Positions 45,034 to 55,546 of a stretch of 64,000 nt of DNA are shown here, piece after piece; positions within the stretch are counted from its first letter, which is position 1; the number at the start of each line of letters is the position of its first letter. The stretch is from CAIVVT01 sp963838205 (lineage in GTDB: Bacteria > Acidobacteriota > Terriglobia > Bryobacterales > Bryobacteraceae), in assembly GCA_963838205.1 (NCBI GenBank), contig CAWIQF010000001.1, positions 248,001 to 312,000 of the forward strand, read 5' to 3'. The position numbers were made by a program, and so were the translations under genes. Under the pieces are notes generated by a model, which was given only the letters and a program-made list of their open reading frames with translations, was not told the DNA's origin and did no database searches.

Positions 45034-45963
45034 CTAGCGCAACTCGAGCATGCGCTCCACCGGCCGCCGGGCGCGCTCGATCAGCTCCGCCGAAATTTCC
45101 ACGGCCGGCTGGAGGTGGAGCAGCGCATCGCGCAGCTTCTCGAGCGTGTTGCGCTTCATGTACGGGCACTCGCTGCAGTTGCAGTTCTCGTTGGCGACGA
45201 AGTAGAACTTCTTGCCCGGTGCGCGCTTTTCGAGCGAATAGCGGACGCCGCTTTCGGTCATCACGATGAACTCGCCGGCGTCGTTCTTCACGCACCACTC
45301 GATCAGCGCCGACGTCGAGCCGACGAAATCGGCCATGCGCAGCACGTCCGTGGGGCATTCCGGGTGCGCCACAACCAGCGCCTGTGGATGCTCGCTTTTC
45401 GCAGCCGCCACACGCCGCGCCGGAAACGTCGCATGGACAATGCAGGCGCCCTGCCAGATGCTCATATTCCGCCGTCCGGTCTGCTGCTGGACGTAGTTGC
45501 CCAGGTTGCGGTCGGGCAGGAACAGCAGCGGCCGCTCGGCCGGAATTGAGTTGACTACGTCCACCGCGTTGCGCGAGGTGCAAACGATGTCGCTTTCGGC
45601 CTTCACCTCGACGCTCGTGTTGATGTAGCTCACCACGGCGTGGTCCGGGTGGCGCGCCTTCCAGGCTCGCAGTTGGTCCACCGGACAGGCATCCACCAGG
45701 CTGCATCCGGCTTCCCGGTCGGGCACGATCACGGTTTTCGACGGATTCAGCACCTTGGCCGTCTCGGCCATAAACCAGACTCCGCAGAAGGCGATTACCG
45801 GCCCGTCAAAGTTCTGCGCTTTGCGGGCCAATTCGAGGCTGTCGCCGACCGCGTCCGCCAGTTCCTGAATCTCGCTCTCCTGGTAATGATGCGCCAGCAG
45901 CATCGCGCCGCGCTCGCGCTTCAAGTCGAGGATTTCTTCCGCCAGGCTGGCTGTGGTGATCAC
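45034..45963 (-). CDS. nadA: Quinolinate synthase
   Basis: 309 residues from GTG 45963. LLAHHYQESEIQELADAVGDSL opens the first domain, AFCGVWFMAETAKVL holds the first cluster Cys, AHPECPTDVL the second region and ENCNCSECPYMKRNTLEKL the C-terminal Cys; together they bind the [4Fe-4S] cluster that joins iminoaspartate and dihydroxyacetone phosphate. Pathway: NAD synthesis. nadB and nadC are not seen. The upstream leader contains an 8-bp hairpin that might be regulatory. Confidence 0.95.
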   Translation of the reverse strand: MITTASLAEEILDLKRERGAMLLAHHYQESEIQELADAVGDSLELARKAQNFDGPVIAFCGVWFMAETAKVLNPSKTVIVPDREAGCSLVDACPVDQLRAWKARHPDHAVVSYINTSVEVKAESDIVCTSRNAVDVVNSIPAERPLLFLPDRNLGNYVQQQTGRRNMSIWQGACIVHATFPARRVAAAKSEHPQALVVAHPECPTDVLRMADFVGSTSALIEWCVKNDAGEFIVMTESGVRYSLEKRAPGKKFYFVANENCNCSECPYMKRNTLEKLRDALLHLQPAVEISAELIERARRPVERMLELR

Positions 45964-46025
45964 GCAATACGTCTCCGCTCCATTTTAGCAGCGATGTATT
46001 AATTAGATGTGCGGAGGAGGGAGGC

Positions 46026-46063
46026 GGGAGCAGTGGAGAAACGACTACCGCGCGTCTGCTCCC
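46026..46063 (-). promoter_or_regulatory. Hairpin in the nadA leader
   Basis: GGGAGCAG and CTGCTCCC form an 8-bp stem with a 22-base loop, about 65-100 bases before the nadA start. The NAD+-I riboswitch is known upstream of nadA in Acidobacteria, but I cannot match its conserved loops here. Confidence 0.35.
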
Positions 46064-46068
46064 GATTG

Positions 46069-46132
46069 AAAAAGCCCGCCGGGCAACGGCTCCTCCGTCA
46101 GGCGGTGAGCCTCTCCCGGCGTCACCCGGCGG
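46069..46132 (-). terminator. Branched terminator after rapZ
   Basis: Outer stem CCGCCGGG/CCCGGCGG (46076-46132) with an inner GGCTC/GAGCC hairpin, followed on the minus strand by GGCTTTTT. It lies about 90 bases past the rapZ stop and before the nadA leader. Confidence 0.6.
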
Positions 46133-46220
46133 TTAAATGACCGTCCCGAAGCAGCGCGGCGCTTCTGGACGATCTATTCTCTTTTCGACGGCGGGCCGGC
46201 TTGTAGTAGTCTTTTTGTCG

Positions 46221-47129
46221 CTATTTTTCGATGTCCCGATGCGAGATCCGTACAGGGTAGCCGTGGCGCTGCAGGTAGCGCGCCATTTCTTCGGCCATCA
46301 TGACCGAGCGGTGGCGTCCACCGGTGCAGCCGAAAGCAATCGTGAGGTACGTCTTGCCTTCCGTCACGAAGTGCGGCAGCAGGAACCCCACCATGTCCTC
46401 GACGCGTTTCAGGAACTCGCTGGTCTGGGGGAAGCTGCGCACGTAGCGCGCGACGCGCGTGTTCTTGCCCGACAGCGCCTTGAATTCCGGCACATAGTTG
46501 GGGTTGGGCAGGAACCGTACGTCGAATACCAGATCGCTCTCCGGCGGCACGCCATGGCGGAAGCCGAAGCTGGTTACGGCTACGCGCAGCGCGGTGTCGT
46601 GGATCGCCGAAAACGTCTCGCCGACCATTTTCCGCAATTGCGCCGGCGTAAGTTCCGAGGTGACGATCACCTGGTCGGCCAGGTCGCGGATCGGTTCGAG
46701 CTGTTTGCGTTCCGCCTGCACGCTGGCCCGCACGCTGCCACGCCCCAGCGGATGCGGACGCCGGGTTTCGCTGAAGCGACGCACCAGTGATTCGTCGGTC
46801 GCATCCAGAAACAGCAGGCACGTGCGCAGCTGGCTGCGAATGCGGCTGTAGTTTTCTGGAAACCGGGTGAGCAAATCGCCCTCGCGGATGTCCACCACCA
46901 GCGCCGCGCGGCGGATGCTCGAGGATTCCTTCACCAGCCCGGCAAAGGTCTCCAGTAGCGCCATGGGCAGGTTATCGACGGCGTAGTAGCCCAAGTCTTC
47001 CAGGGCCTTCAGAACCGTGCCTTTGCCCGAGCCGCTCACGCCGGTGATGATCACCAGCTCCGGCCGCATCGCGTGGCCCGCTCGCGCCGGTTCGGCGACG
47101 CTGACCGGCTCTTTCCGAGGCTTCGCCAT
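46221..47129 (-). CDS. rapZ: RNase adapter protein RapZ
   Basis: 302 residues. Walker A GVSGSGKGTVLKALEDLG, DNLPMALL, the conserved FLDATDESLVRRFSETRR and the C-terminal domain with GCTGGRHRSVMMAE. In enteric bacteria RapZ steers RNase E to the GlmZ RNA in response to glucosamine-6-phosphate; in other phyla its role is less clear. It follows hpf by 10 bases in the well-known rpoN-hpf-rapZ cluster, here without ptsN. Confidence 0.93.
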   Translation of the reverse strand: MAKPRKEPVSVAEPARAGHAMRPELVIITGVSGSGKGTVLKALEDLGYYAVDNLPMALLETFAGLVKESSSIRRAALVVDIREGDLLTRFPENYSRIRSQLRTCLLFLDATDESLVRRFSETRRPHPLGRGSVRASVQAERKQLEPIRDLADQVIVTSELTPAQLRKMVGETFSAIHDTALRVAVTSFGFRHGVPPESDLVFDVRFLPNPNYVPEFKALSGKNTRVARYVRSFPQTSEFLKRVEDMVGFLLPHFVTEGKTYLTIAFGCTGGRHRSVMMAEEMARYLQRHGYPVRISHRDIEK

Positions 47130-47139
47130 GGGCCGGTTC

Positions 47140-47736
47140 TCAGGCCTCCACGAGATCCACTTTGCCGTCGCGCCGCCGGATCAGGACGCGCACCCGATCG
47201 GACTCGGAGTCGCGGTAGACCACGTAGTCCTGCTCATCTTCCAGCGCCATCATGGCCTCTTCCACGCTCATCGGCTTGCGATCGCTCTCGCGCGCCTGAA
47301 CCACTTTCGCCGGCTGCGCCGGCCTGGCGCCCTTTTTCCTCGCGCGTGGGGCGGAGTCCGCGGCTTTCTGCGGCGCTTCTTCCGGGATCGGAGCCGGCTG
47401 CGGCTCGCCGGTCGTGCGGGCCTGCCGCGCCGGCGTTTCGCGTTTGGCCAGACGCCACTTCTCGCGGCTCTTCGCGGCCTGCTTTTCCACCTTCTCCACG
47501 GCGTCCATCAGGGCCGTGAACTGGTCCGTTCCGGAACCCTGGCCGATCAGCGTCTGGTCGTAGAAGTTGACGCGAACTTCCGCCATCTGGCGATGGCGTT
47601 CGGTGGACAAGGCGACCTGCGCGCCCTTTTCCCCTTTGCGCTCGATCAGCTTGGAAAGCCGCGCGAACGCCGTGGCCAGCTTGCGCTCCTGCGAGGGCGC
47701 CAGCTTGTCCTGCTTCCCGGTAAACGTGATTCTCAT
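47140..47736 (-). CDS. hpf: Ribosome hibernation promoting factor, long form
   Basis: 198 residues. The N-terminal domain (MRITFTGKQDKLAPSQERKL, AEVRVNFYDQTLIGQGSGTD) matches HPF/RaiA, which binds the 30S decoding centre. A Pro/Ala/Lys linker of about 60 residues leads to the C-terminal dimerisation domain (SVEEAMMALEDEQDYVVYRD) that in long HPFs pairs ribosomes into 100S particles. Between rpoN and rapZ, 22 bases after rpoN. Confidence 0.93.
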   Translation of the reverse strand: MRITFTGKQDKLAPSQERKLATAFARLSKLIERKGEKGAQVALSTERHRQMAEVRVNFYDQTLIGQGSGTDQFTALMDAVEKVEKQAAKSREKWRLAKRETPARQARTTGEPQPAPIPEEAPQKAADSAPRARKKGARPAQPAKVVQARESDRKPMSVEEAMMALEDEQDYVVYRDSESDRVRVLIRRRDGKVDLVEA

Positions 47737-47758
47737 CGAGTCCCTCCCTGCGCCGCGC

Positions 47759-49327
47759 CTAGTTGCGGATGCGGCGATGGTGCGTTGAGGGGATCCGCAT
47801 GTCCTCTCGGTATTTGGCCACCGTGCGGCGCGTCACTTCGATGCCCAGACCCCTCAATCGCAGCGTAATCTGATCGTCGGTCAGCGGTTTCGCGGGATCT
47901 TCTTCGTCGATCATCCGCTTCACCATGCGCTTCAGCGTCTGCAGCGGAATCCCGCCCCCCGAAGGCCCTTGCACCGCCTCCGAGAAGAAGTGCCGCAGCT
48001 CGAAAACGCCCTGTGGCGTATGGATGTACTTGCTCGACACCGCGCGGCTCACCGTCAACGGGTGGACTCCCACCTCTTCGGCGACTTCCTTGATCATCAT
48101 CGGCCGCATCGAATCCGGGCCGCGCTCCAGGAACTCCGTCTGCCGCCGCACGATCGCCTGGCACACTTTCAAGATCGTCTGCCGGCGCTGTTCGATATTG
48201 CGGATCAACTGCAGCGCCGAGTTGAATCGTTCGCGGACGTAGTTCCGCGTCGTCTTGTCCGACCCCTGTTCGGGGTCCAGCATCCGGCGGTAGCTGCCGT
48301 TGAGCCGCAATTGCGGGACATCTTCATCCGATAATTGGACCACCCAGTCGTCGCCGTCCTTGTGGACGAACACATCCGGCTCCACCTCGCGCGCGCCCTG
48401 CGACGAATAGCGCAAACCGGGCTTCGGATCGAGCTTCCGGATGACGTCCAGGGCGATCTGAATATGCTCCTGCGGACGGTTCAGCAGCTTCGCCAGCTCC
48501 TTCACGCTGCGCGACTCAACCAGCTTGAGGTGGTTCTCGACAATCTGCCAGGCCACGCCGCCGCGGGCGCTGCGGCTCTCCAATTGCAGCAGCAGGCATT
48601 CCTGCAGCGAGCGCGCCCCGACACCCGCCGGCTCGCAGTTCTGCACCGCCTTCAACGCCGCCTCGAGATCCGCCGGCGCCAATCCGTCCCGCGCCGCGAT
48701 CTCCTCCAGCGGAGTCGACAGATACCCGGTGTCATCCAGGTTGCCGATAATCGAATCGGCCGCCTCCCGCACCGCCGGCGTCAGCACCATCATCGCCAAC
48801 TGCCCGATAATGTGCGAGGTCAGCGTCACCGGCGCCGAGAGGAAGAATTCGAAGCCCGGCTTGTCCACATCATCCGACGCCGGCGTGCGGAAGCCCGGTT
48901 CGTTGAAGTCGCGGAAAAACTCATCCAGATCGACCTGCCCAAAGGCATCCTCGGGACTCACCACCGGCTCCGGAACCGTGTCCGCCACGGTGGTCTCGGG
49001 CTCCGCGCCCGTGGCCGCCTCGGCCGGCTCGTTCTCGTGCTCGTAGGCCTGCTTCAGCGCCTCCTGCGTCAGTTGGAGGACTTCCGTGTCGGTCTGGTTG
49101 GGAACCCGATCCTGGGTCTCGAGTAGCTCCTGGAGTTCGGCCGGCGTGATCTCGTCGCCGCCCTCGCCGACTTCCTCGAGCAAGGGATTCTGCGCGATCT
49201 CCTCCGCGATCATGTCCTTTAATTCCAGCCGGTTAAGCTGGAGGATCCGGACCATCTGCATGAGCGCCGGAGTCAGAATCTGCTTCTGCTTCAGAACGAT
49301 CTGCAGCTTGTGCGAGATCGGGTTCAT
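47759..49327 (-). CDS. rpoN: RNA polymerase sigma-54 factor
   Basis: 522 residues. Region I is rich in Gln and Leu (LKQKQILTPALMQMVRIL), an acidic region II follows, then the core-binding domain and a C-terminal HTH ending with the RpoN box TRRTVAKYREDM, which contacts the -24 element. Sequence VHPLTVSRAVSSKYIHTPQG forms the preceding HTH. TATCAT stands 9 bases before the ATG. The partner activator at 29472 is one target user; sigma-54 acts with lptB, hpf and rapZ in a conserved neighbourhood. Confidence 0.95.
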   Translation of the reverse strand: MNPISHKLQIVLKQKQILTPALMQMVRILQLNRLELKDMIAEEIAQNPLLEEVGEGGDEITPAELQELLETQDRVPNQTDTEVLQLTQEALKQAYEHENEPAEAATGAEPETTVADTVPEPVVSPEDAFGQVDLDEFFRDFNEPGFRTPASDDVDKPGFEFFLSAPVTLTSHIIGQLAMMVLTPAVREAADSIIGNLDDTGYLSTPLEEIAARDGLAPADLEAALKAVQNCEPAGVGARSLQECLLLQLESRSARGGVAWQIVENHLKLVESRSVKELAKLLNRPQEHIQIALDVIRKLDPKPGLRYSSQGAREVEPDVFVHKDGDDWVVQLSDEDVPQLRLNGSYRRMLDPEQGSDKTTRNYVRERFNSALQLIRNIEQRRQTILKVCQAIVRRQTEFLERGPDSMRPMMIKEVAEEVGVHPLTVSRAVSSKYIHTPQGVFELRHFFSEAVQGPSGGGIPLQTLKRMVKRMIDEEDPAKPLTDDQITLRLRGLGIEVTRRTVAKYREDMRIPSTHHRRIRN

Positions 49328-49438
49328 CCTGCGTTCATGATACCACTGGTGGGCGCGTTTGACCCCTTCAGAAACACTGCGATTTCAGTGGCTTAAGATG
49401 ATAACGGCCACGGCGCGCGCGCATCCCGGTCCGCATGG

Positions 49439-50254
49439 CTAATGCTCGAGATTGAAGCCCTCGCCGAGGTATATCCGCCGCACGTCCGAATCGCGCGCCA
49501 GTTGCTCCGGAGTGCCCGCCCGGAAGATCTTCCCATTATTGATAATGTAGGCCCGGTCGGTCACCGCCAGCGTCTCGCGCACATTGTGGTCCGTCACCAG
49601 GATGCCGATGCCGCTCAATCGGAGATTCCCGATGATCTTCTGCAACTCCAGCACCTGAATCGGATCGATGCCCGAGAACGGTTCGTCCAGCAGCAGGAAC
49701 TGCGGGCGGATGGCCAGCGAGCGCGCGATCTCCACCCTGCGCCTCTCGCCGCCCGAGAGCATGTAGCCTTTGTTCTTGCGAACCTTCTCCAGCCCCATCT
49801 GCTCCACCAGCATCTCCATCTGTTCCCGGCGTTGATGAGAATTCAACGACAGCGTCTCCAGGATCGCCATCAGGTTGTCCTCCACCGAGAGCTTACGGAA
49901 AACCGACGGCTCCTGCGGCAGGTAGCTGATCCCGATCCGCGCCCGCTGGTACATTGCCAGACTGGTGATGCTGCGCCCCTCCAGGTAAACCTGGCCCGAA
50001 TCGGGAGTGATCAGGCCGACGATCATATAGAAGGACGTCGTCTTCCCCGCGCCATTGGGGCCCAGCAATCCGACCACCTCGCCCGTCTCCACCGAAACCG
50101 AAACGCCGTCGACCACGCGCCGCCCCTGGTAGCTCTTCGAGATCTCCTCGGCGCGCAGTACGCTGCGGGCTGGCTCCAGGCCGCTGGACTCTTGAACTGG
50201 ATTGGCTCCCACAGAAACGATTATCTCCAATTCCGTGCCTTGCACCCGATTCAA
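49439..50254 (-). CDS. lptB: LPS export ABC transporter ATP-binding protein
   Basis: 271 residues from TTG 50254, chosen because GAGG lies 8 bases before it; the open frame reaches 50338. Walker A GPNGAGKT, Q-loop YLPQEPSVFR, signature LSGGERRRVEIARSL, Walker B FLLLDEPFSGIDP and H-loop VTDHNVRE are complete, and the closing residues AYIINNGKIFRAG are LptB-like. It powers extraction of LPS by LptFG. It precedes rpoN, as in Proteobacteria. LptFG are not in the window. Confidence 0.92.
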   Translation of the reverse strand: MNRVQGTELEIIVSVGANPVQESSGLEPARSVLRAEEISKSYQGRRVVDGVSVSVETGEVVGLLGPNGAGKTTSFYMIVGLITPDSGQVYLEGRSITSLAMYQRARIGISYLPQEPSVFRKLSVEDNLMAILETLSLNSHQRREQMEMLVEQMGLEKVRKNKGYMLSGGERRRVEIARSLAIRPQFLLLDEPFSGIDPIQVLELQKIIGNLRLSGIGILVTDHNVRETLAVTDRAYIINNGKIFRAGTPEQLARDSDVRRIYLGEGFNLEH

Positions 50255-50309
50255 TGAATTTTCCTCAACCCCTATATTTTCTTGGGTTCCCAATTCCCTA
50301 ATAATACAG

Positions 50310-50634
50310 ACGCGCACTTCGCCAATTCCTCCAGGCACAGCGGAGGATGACGCCGCGGAGGGCTTCTCGGCAACCGGTTCCTACTGCCCCGTCCAAAACG
50401 GGAACCTGCTGTCAGGCGGCCTGCTACCCGCGGAATGGCGATTGCGCTTGAGCGGAACCGTGATAGGTCTGCGGCATATCAGCGGGAACCGACACCTCGC
50501 GCCTGCCAAAGGCCACGTCACAGCACACCGGGCGGTTCGCCACCGTCCTTGTGCGGGAGTGCTCCCAAAGCACTTCAGGTTTTTGCAATAAGGCAGCTCC
50601 CGGGGCGGGCACCGCCGCGCCCGCCCTCTTTTTT
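50310..50634 (+). ncRNA. Candidate plus-strand RNA between lptB and lptA/C
   Basis: A roughly 320-base gap without a plausible protein, ending in a strong plus-strand terminator, while both flanking genes run on the minus strand. Hairpins: CTCC/GGAG at 50328-50345, CCCGT/ACGGG near 50388-50402 inside GGTT/AACC, TGATA/TATCA near 50461-50481, and GTGCT/AGCAC near 50560-50575. A TAATAATAC box near 50300 could be the -10 element. A 6S-like RNA is possible by size, but I find no conserved 6S sequence. Confidence 0.4.
50603..50634 (+). terminator. Intrinsic terminator, plus strand
   Basis: GGGCGGGC pairs with GCCCGCCC around ACCGCCGC, then TCTTTTTT. No annotated plus-strand protein gene ends here, which suggests the RNA above. 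Confidence 0.75.
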
Positions 50635-50651
50635 AACCCGGGAGCCGGCCG

Positions 50652-53055
50652 CTACTTCGGCTTCTCCTTCATCGATCGGCTCTGCACGCGGTCGCTTTTC
50701 TTCTCCCCCTCCACGATCAGCTTGTCGTAGCGCGACGACCACGTGATTTTCGGCCCTTTGGTGGTCCCGCGCTCGGGATCGGTGACTTGGGCCGGATCGC
50801 CCGTCAGCAGCATCCGCTCGTCCGCCAGATAAAATTCCGCGTGCTCGCCCGTTCCGTGCCGCACGTGCCCCTTGGGCCGCTGCACGATGTCAACGGCGCC
50901 GTCCGCCTGCAGATGCTCGAGCTTGGTTTCCGTTCCGCCGCCCTGCTTGGGCGAATCTTCGAAAAACGTCCGCATATACTTCGAGCGCATGTTCAACATC
51001 GGTCCGCACCAGGTGCACGTTTTCCTGGTACAGCCCCTGCTTCGTCTTGCCGTCGTACGTGAATATATTCGCCGTGGTCACGGAAAATTTTCGCGCGGTG
51101 TTGGAATCCTGTCCCTTCTTCGCGTCCTTGCCGGGCGCTTTCGCCGCGACCGCGTCTTTCTTCGCCGCCGGAGGCTTGTCCGTCGCGGCGCTATCCGGCT
51201 GCCGCTCGTCCGGCACGCGCGTCACCACGTCGCCGCGCGCTTCGAGCTTCTGCGCCTCGCGATCGATGAAAACATCGTTCCCCTGGACCCGCATCGACCC
51301 CTGCCACACCACCGCGTTGGTGGTGTAGCGGATCTTCCGGTTCCGGTCCCAGGTCACCATCTCCTGCCCGCTGCCCATCATCGGCTTGTCGCTCTCGATC
51401 AGTCCGCTGTCGCCGTCTTTCGGGGCGTCCTTCGGGTCCTTGCGATCCGGCAGCCGCACCGACGAGACATGCCCCTTGGCATCCATCGTGCCGCTCTTCT
51501 GATCGATCTGGATCTCCTCCGCGTCCGTCGAGCCGGTTTCATCCCACGCCCGCGCCTGCCCGCGCAGCAGCATCGCGTTGTTGGTCTCATCCATCTGGGC
51601 CGTGTCGGACTTCGCGCGCCGCGTCCCTTCCTCGTATGTGAAATCGCCGTTCTGGTCCATCGTCGTCATCTGGCCTTTGGCGTCGAAATGCGCCTCCAGG
51701 TCGCGGCTGCGTGTCAGCGTCAGCGTCGCCGGCTTCGGCTTCCCTCCCGGCACCGGCCGCGCCGGCGTCTCCGTGCGCGTGGCCGCCTTAGTCGCGTGGA
51801 ACCGGCTGACCACATTCTGCGCGCCGTACCACACCGTCATTTGAGCGGCGTCCAGTTGCCTGCGCCGGTCGCCCGGGCTCGCCGGCAGAAACTCCAACTT
51901 GCCCGCCGCCAGGGTCCGCGCCTGGTCGATCTCCTGGCCCCCCGGCTTCATCGTCAGCTCCAGCATGTCGCTCGTCAGAATCTTCGGACCCTGTTGCGAT
52001 TGGTCTTTGTTCTGGCCGCCCTTCGCGGCCGGCCGCGGCGCGGGATGCGTCTCCATGCGCCCGTGTCCCGTCGCCACCGCGTGGCTCAACTGGCTCTCGC
52101 CTTCCGCCGTGACGAACGCCAGGTCCAGCTTGTCCCCGCTCATCAGCGTCTCGCCCCCGGCGTCGTGCGTCAGCACGCGCGCCGCTCCGGTGCCTTCCAT
52201 CTTTTGCACCAGGCTCTCGCCGTTGAACCACATTTTCAGGTGCTCGGCGCCGAAGTCCACCTTGCGCTTCGGCAACTGGTCGGATCCAGACGCCGGCACC
52301 GTCTCCACCGTGCTGATCTGGCCCTCCACCAGCGTCACCAGCGTCGCTCCACCCACCACGCTCAGCGTCCCGCGTTTCAGCGTCACCGGCGCTTGCAGAT
52401 CCACCGTCGAACCCACCTCGTGATACACCGCGTGCGTCGCTTCCAGCTCCATCGGCGCGCCGCCGCCCTCGCCCTGCCAGTGGATTTTCACTCCGCTCGC
52501 AACCTCGAGCACGTGCGTCGCCGGGTCGTAGGTCGCGCCCTCGCCCTCCCCTTCGCCGCCGTCGAACTCCATCCGCGCGTGCCGCTCGGTCCACATCTTC
52601 TGCGACTTCGTGTCGAAATGCACGCCCGTGCTGTGGATGATCATTTTCTTGTCCGGCTCGCTGCCGTCCAGCGGCAGCCGGATCCGGATCTCCACGTCCC
52701 CCTCGGAATACATCAGGTTGGTAGCCGTATCGAACGACGCTTCCGCCGTCTTGACCAGATCGAAGGTCCCGGTCTTGAGGTTGCGCACCTCCATCTCCAG
52801 GTCCTTCAGCAGAATTCTCGACGGATTCTCAATCTGGCGGAAATTGCTGGCGCGCATGCGCACGTGCGCTTCATCCCCGCTGGTCACCTCGTATTCCCAC
52901 ATTTCCGCCGTGCCCAGAGTGTTCACCGGCAGCGGGGCCGAAACATTCGGCCGGTGCCGAGCCTGGTCACGCCGTCGCGTCACGAACACCACGGCGACAG
53001 CTACTAATATGAGAGCGATGGCGAGCAACAGCAGCCAACGGGCTCGCCGAAACAT
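50652..53055 (-). pseudogene. LptA/LptC-like (OstA-domain) LPS transport protein, broken by a +1 frameshift
   Basis: One N-terminal membrane helix (WLLLLAIALILVAVAVVFV) then a long periplasmic beta-structure: an LptC-like start (TAEMWEYEVTSGDEAHVRM) and several OstA/LptA-like modules (SEGDVEIRI, ILTSDMLELTMKPGGQEIDQ, SLRGQARAW-like). At 50962-50966 five T's on the coding strand hold one too many; the end resumes in the next frame with FEDSPKQGGGTE and ends SRSMKEKPK. The 2404-base span is one more than 801 codons, so 800 residues when corrected. It would bridge LPS from LptFG to LptD, combining LptC and LptA roles. Confidence 0.82.
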
Positions 53056-53215
53056 ATCTCCAAGAATAACATCGCTACCGCCTTCTAACCTCTGGAAGCG
53101 GATTCATTTCTTAGCGAATCGGACTAAGATTTTCTTCGCATCTACTTGCACAGCATCTCTTTTCAGTCCCAATTTTGCTTCTAATCAATCTATTTTTCTT
53201 TATTATTATCAATGG

Positions 53216-53256
53216 TTTACAGATTGTACTTGTCACTCTATGCTCGAGTGTGCTAA
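53216..53256 (+). promoter_or_regulatory. groESL promoter with CIRCE-like dyad
   Basis: TTTACA at 53216-53221, a 17-base spacer and TATGCT at 53239-53244. Overlapping it is the dyad TTGTCACTC, 7 bases, GAGTGTGCTAA (53230-53256), close to the HrcA operator TTAGCACTC-9-GAGTGCTAA but with two extra bases in the right arm. HrcA control is therefore likely but the site is imperfect. Confidence 0.55.
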
Positions 53257-53283
53257 TAATCGGAACGTGTCCGGCCACAGGGT

Positions 53284-53326
53284 CGGACCGGGTTCCGACC
53301 TGGCAAAATGCCGGACCGGATTCCGA
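53284..53326. repeat. Two direct repeats CGGACCGGRTTCCGA in the groES leader
   Basis: Copies at 53284-53298 and 53312-53326, 28 bases apart and 40 bases before groES. Each copy is itself a partial dyad (CGGA...TCCG). Confidence 0.6.
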
Positions 53327-53367
53327 AATCTCTCCATGATCGAGACCAACCGGAGGTTTTGTAGACT

Positions 53368-53673
53368 ATGCAGATTCGTCCCCTGTACGACCGGCTAGTG
53401 GTTCGCCGGATCGAGCAGAAGGAAACCATCCAGAGCGGGATCATCATCCCGGATACCGCCAAGGAGAAGCCGCAGGAGGGCGAAGTCGTGGCCGCGGGCC
53501 GCGGCAAGCGCCTCGATGACGGCACCGTCGTCAGCCTCGATGTGAAAGTCGGCGACCGGATCCTCTTCGGCAAATACGGCGGCAACGACATCAAGATCGA
53601 CGGTGAAGAGTACCTGATCCTTCGTGAGGACGAAGTGCTTGGCGTGCTCGAGCCGGTTGCGGCCAAAAAGTAG
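53368..53673 (+). CDS. groES: Co-chaperonin GroES
   Basis: 101 residues. MQIRPLYDRLVVRRIEQKET opening, mobile loop IQSGIIIPDTAKEKPQEGEV and DRILFGKYGGNDIKIDGEEYL. Caps the GroEL ring. CGGAGG precedes the ATG by eight bases. It is followed by groL after 38 bases. Confidence 0.97.
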   Translation: MQIRPLYDRLVVRRIEQKETIQSGIIIPDTAKEKPQEGEVVAAGRGKRLDDGTVVSLDVKVGDRILFGKYGGNDIKIDGEEYLILREDEVLGVLEPVAAKK

Positions 53674-53711
53674 TTTCCCTCAGATCCAGTTTTTTCAAGG
53701 AGTTTTGAATA

Positions 53712-55346
<1,635 letters not shown>

Positions 55347-55368
55347 GATCTAGTCCACTTCTGAATGC

Positions 55369-55408
55369 AACGGGTGCGTCGCCTCGCGCGGCGCACCCGT
55401 TTTCTTTT
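55369..55408 (+). terminator. Terminator of groESL
   Basis: AACGGGTGCG and CGCACCCGTT form the stem (55369-55400), followed by TTTCTTTT. Confidence 0.8.
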
Positions 55409-55431
55409 GTGCGGCTACGAACCGCGCCTGT

Positions 55432-55503
55432 TGTTGAGCCGCGACTGATAAGGAGCGGTCACCGCCTCGCTCCACCCCGAGAGCCGTCTGTAATCGTCGG
55501 TCC
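55432..55503. repeat. GAGCCGCGACTG element and CCGTCTGT palindrome copy upstream of the sugar epimerase
   Basis: GAGCCGCGACTGATAAGGAG at about 55437 is followed by GAGAGCCGTCTGT near 55482. Both short-repeat families thus occur in one 70-base stretch. Confidence 0.5.
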
Positions 55504-55546
55504 CCGTGTTTCCATCGCGCCCCGAACTCGATAGAATTGCCCCATC

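Larger units (their letters stand above)
53056..53367. other. AT-rich regulatory region upstream of groES
   Basis: Much lower GC than its surroundings. It holds the groESL promoter, a CIRCE-like dyad and two 15-base direct repeats described separately, and no protein of more than a few dozen codons. Confidence 0.6.

Noticed and set aside
43984..45549. 521-codon plus-strand frame opposite moaA and nadA
   Set aside because: Antisense to two well-recognised enzymes.
46026..46063. Firm call of an NAD+-I riboswitch before nadA
   Set aside because: The hairpin exists, but the conserved loop sequences of the class are not recognisable.
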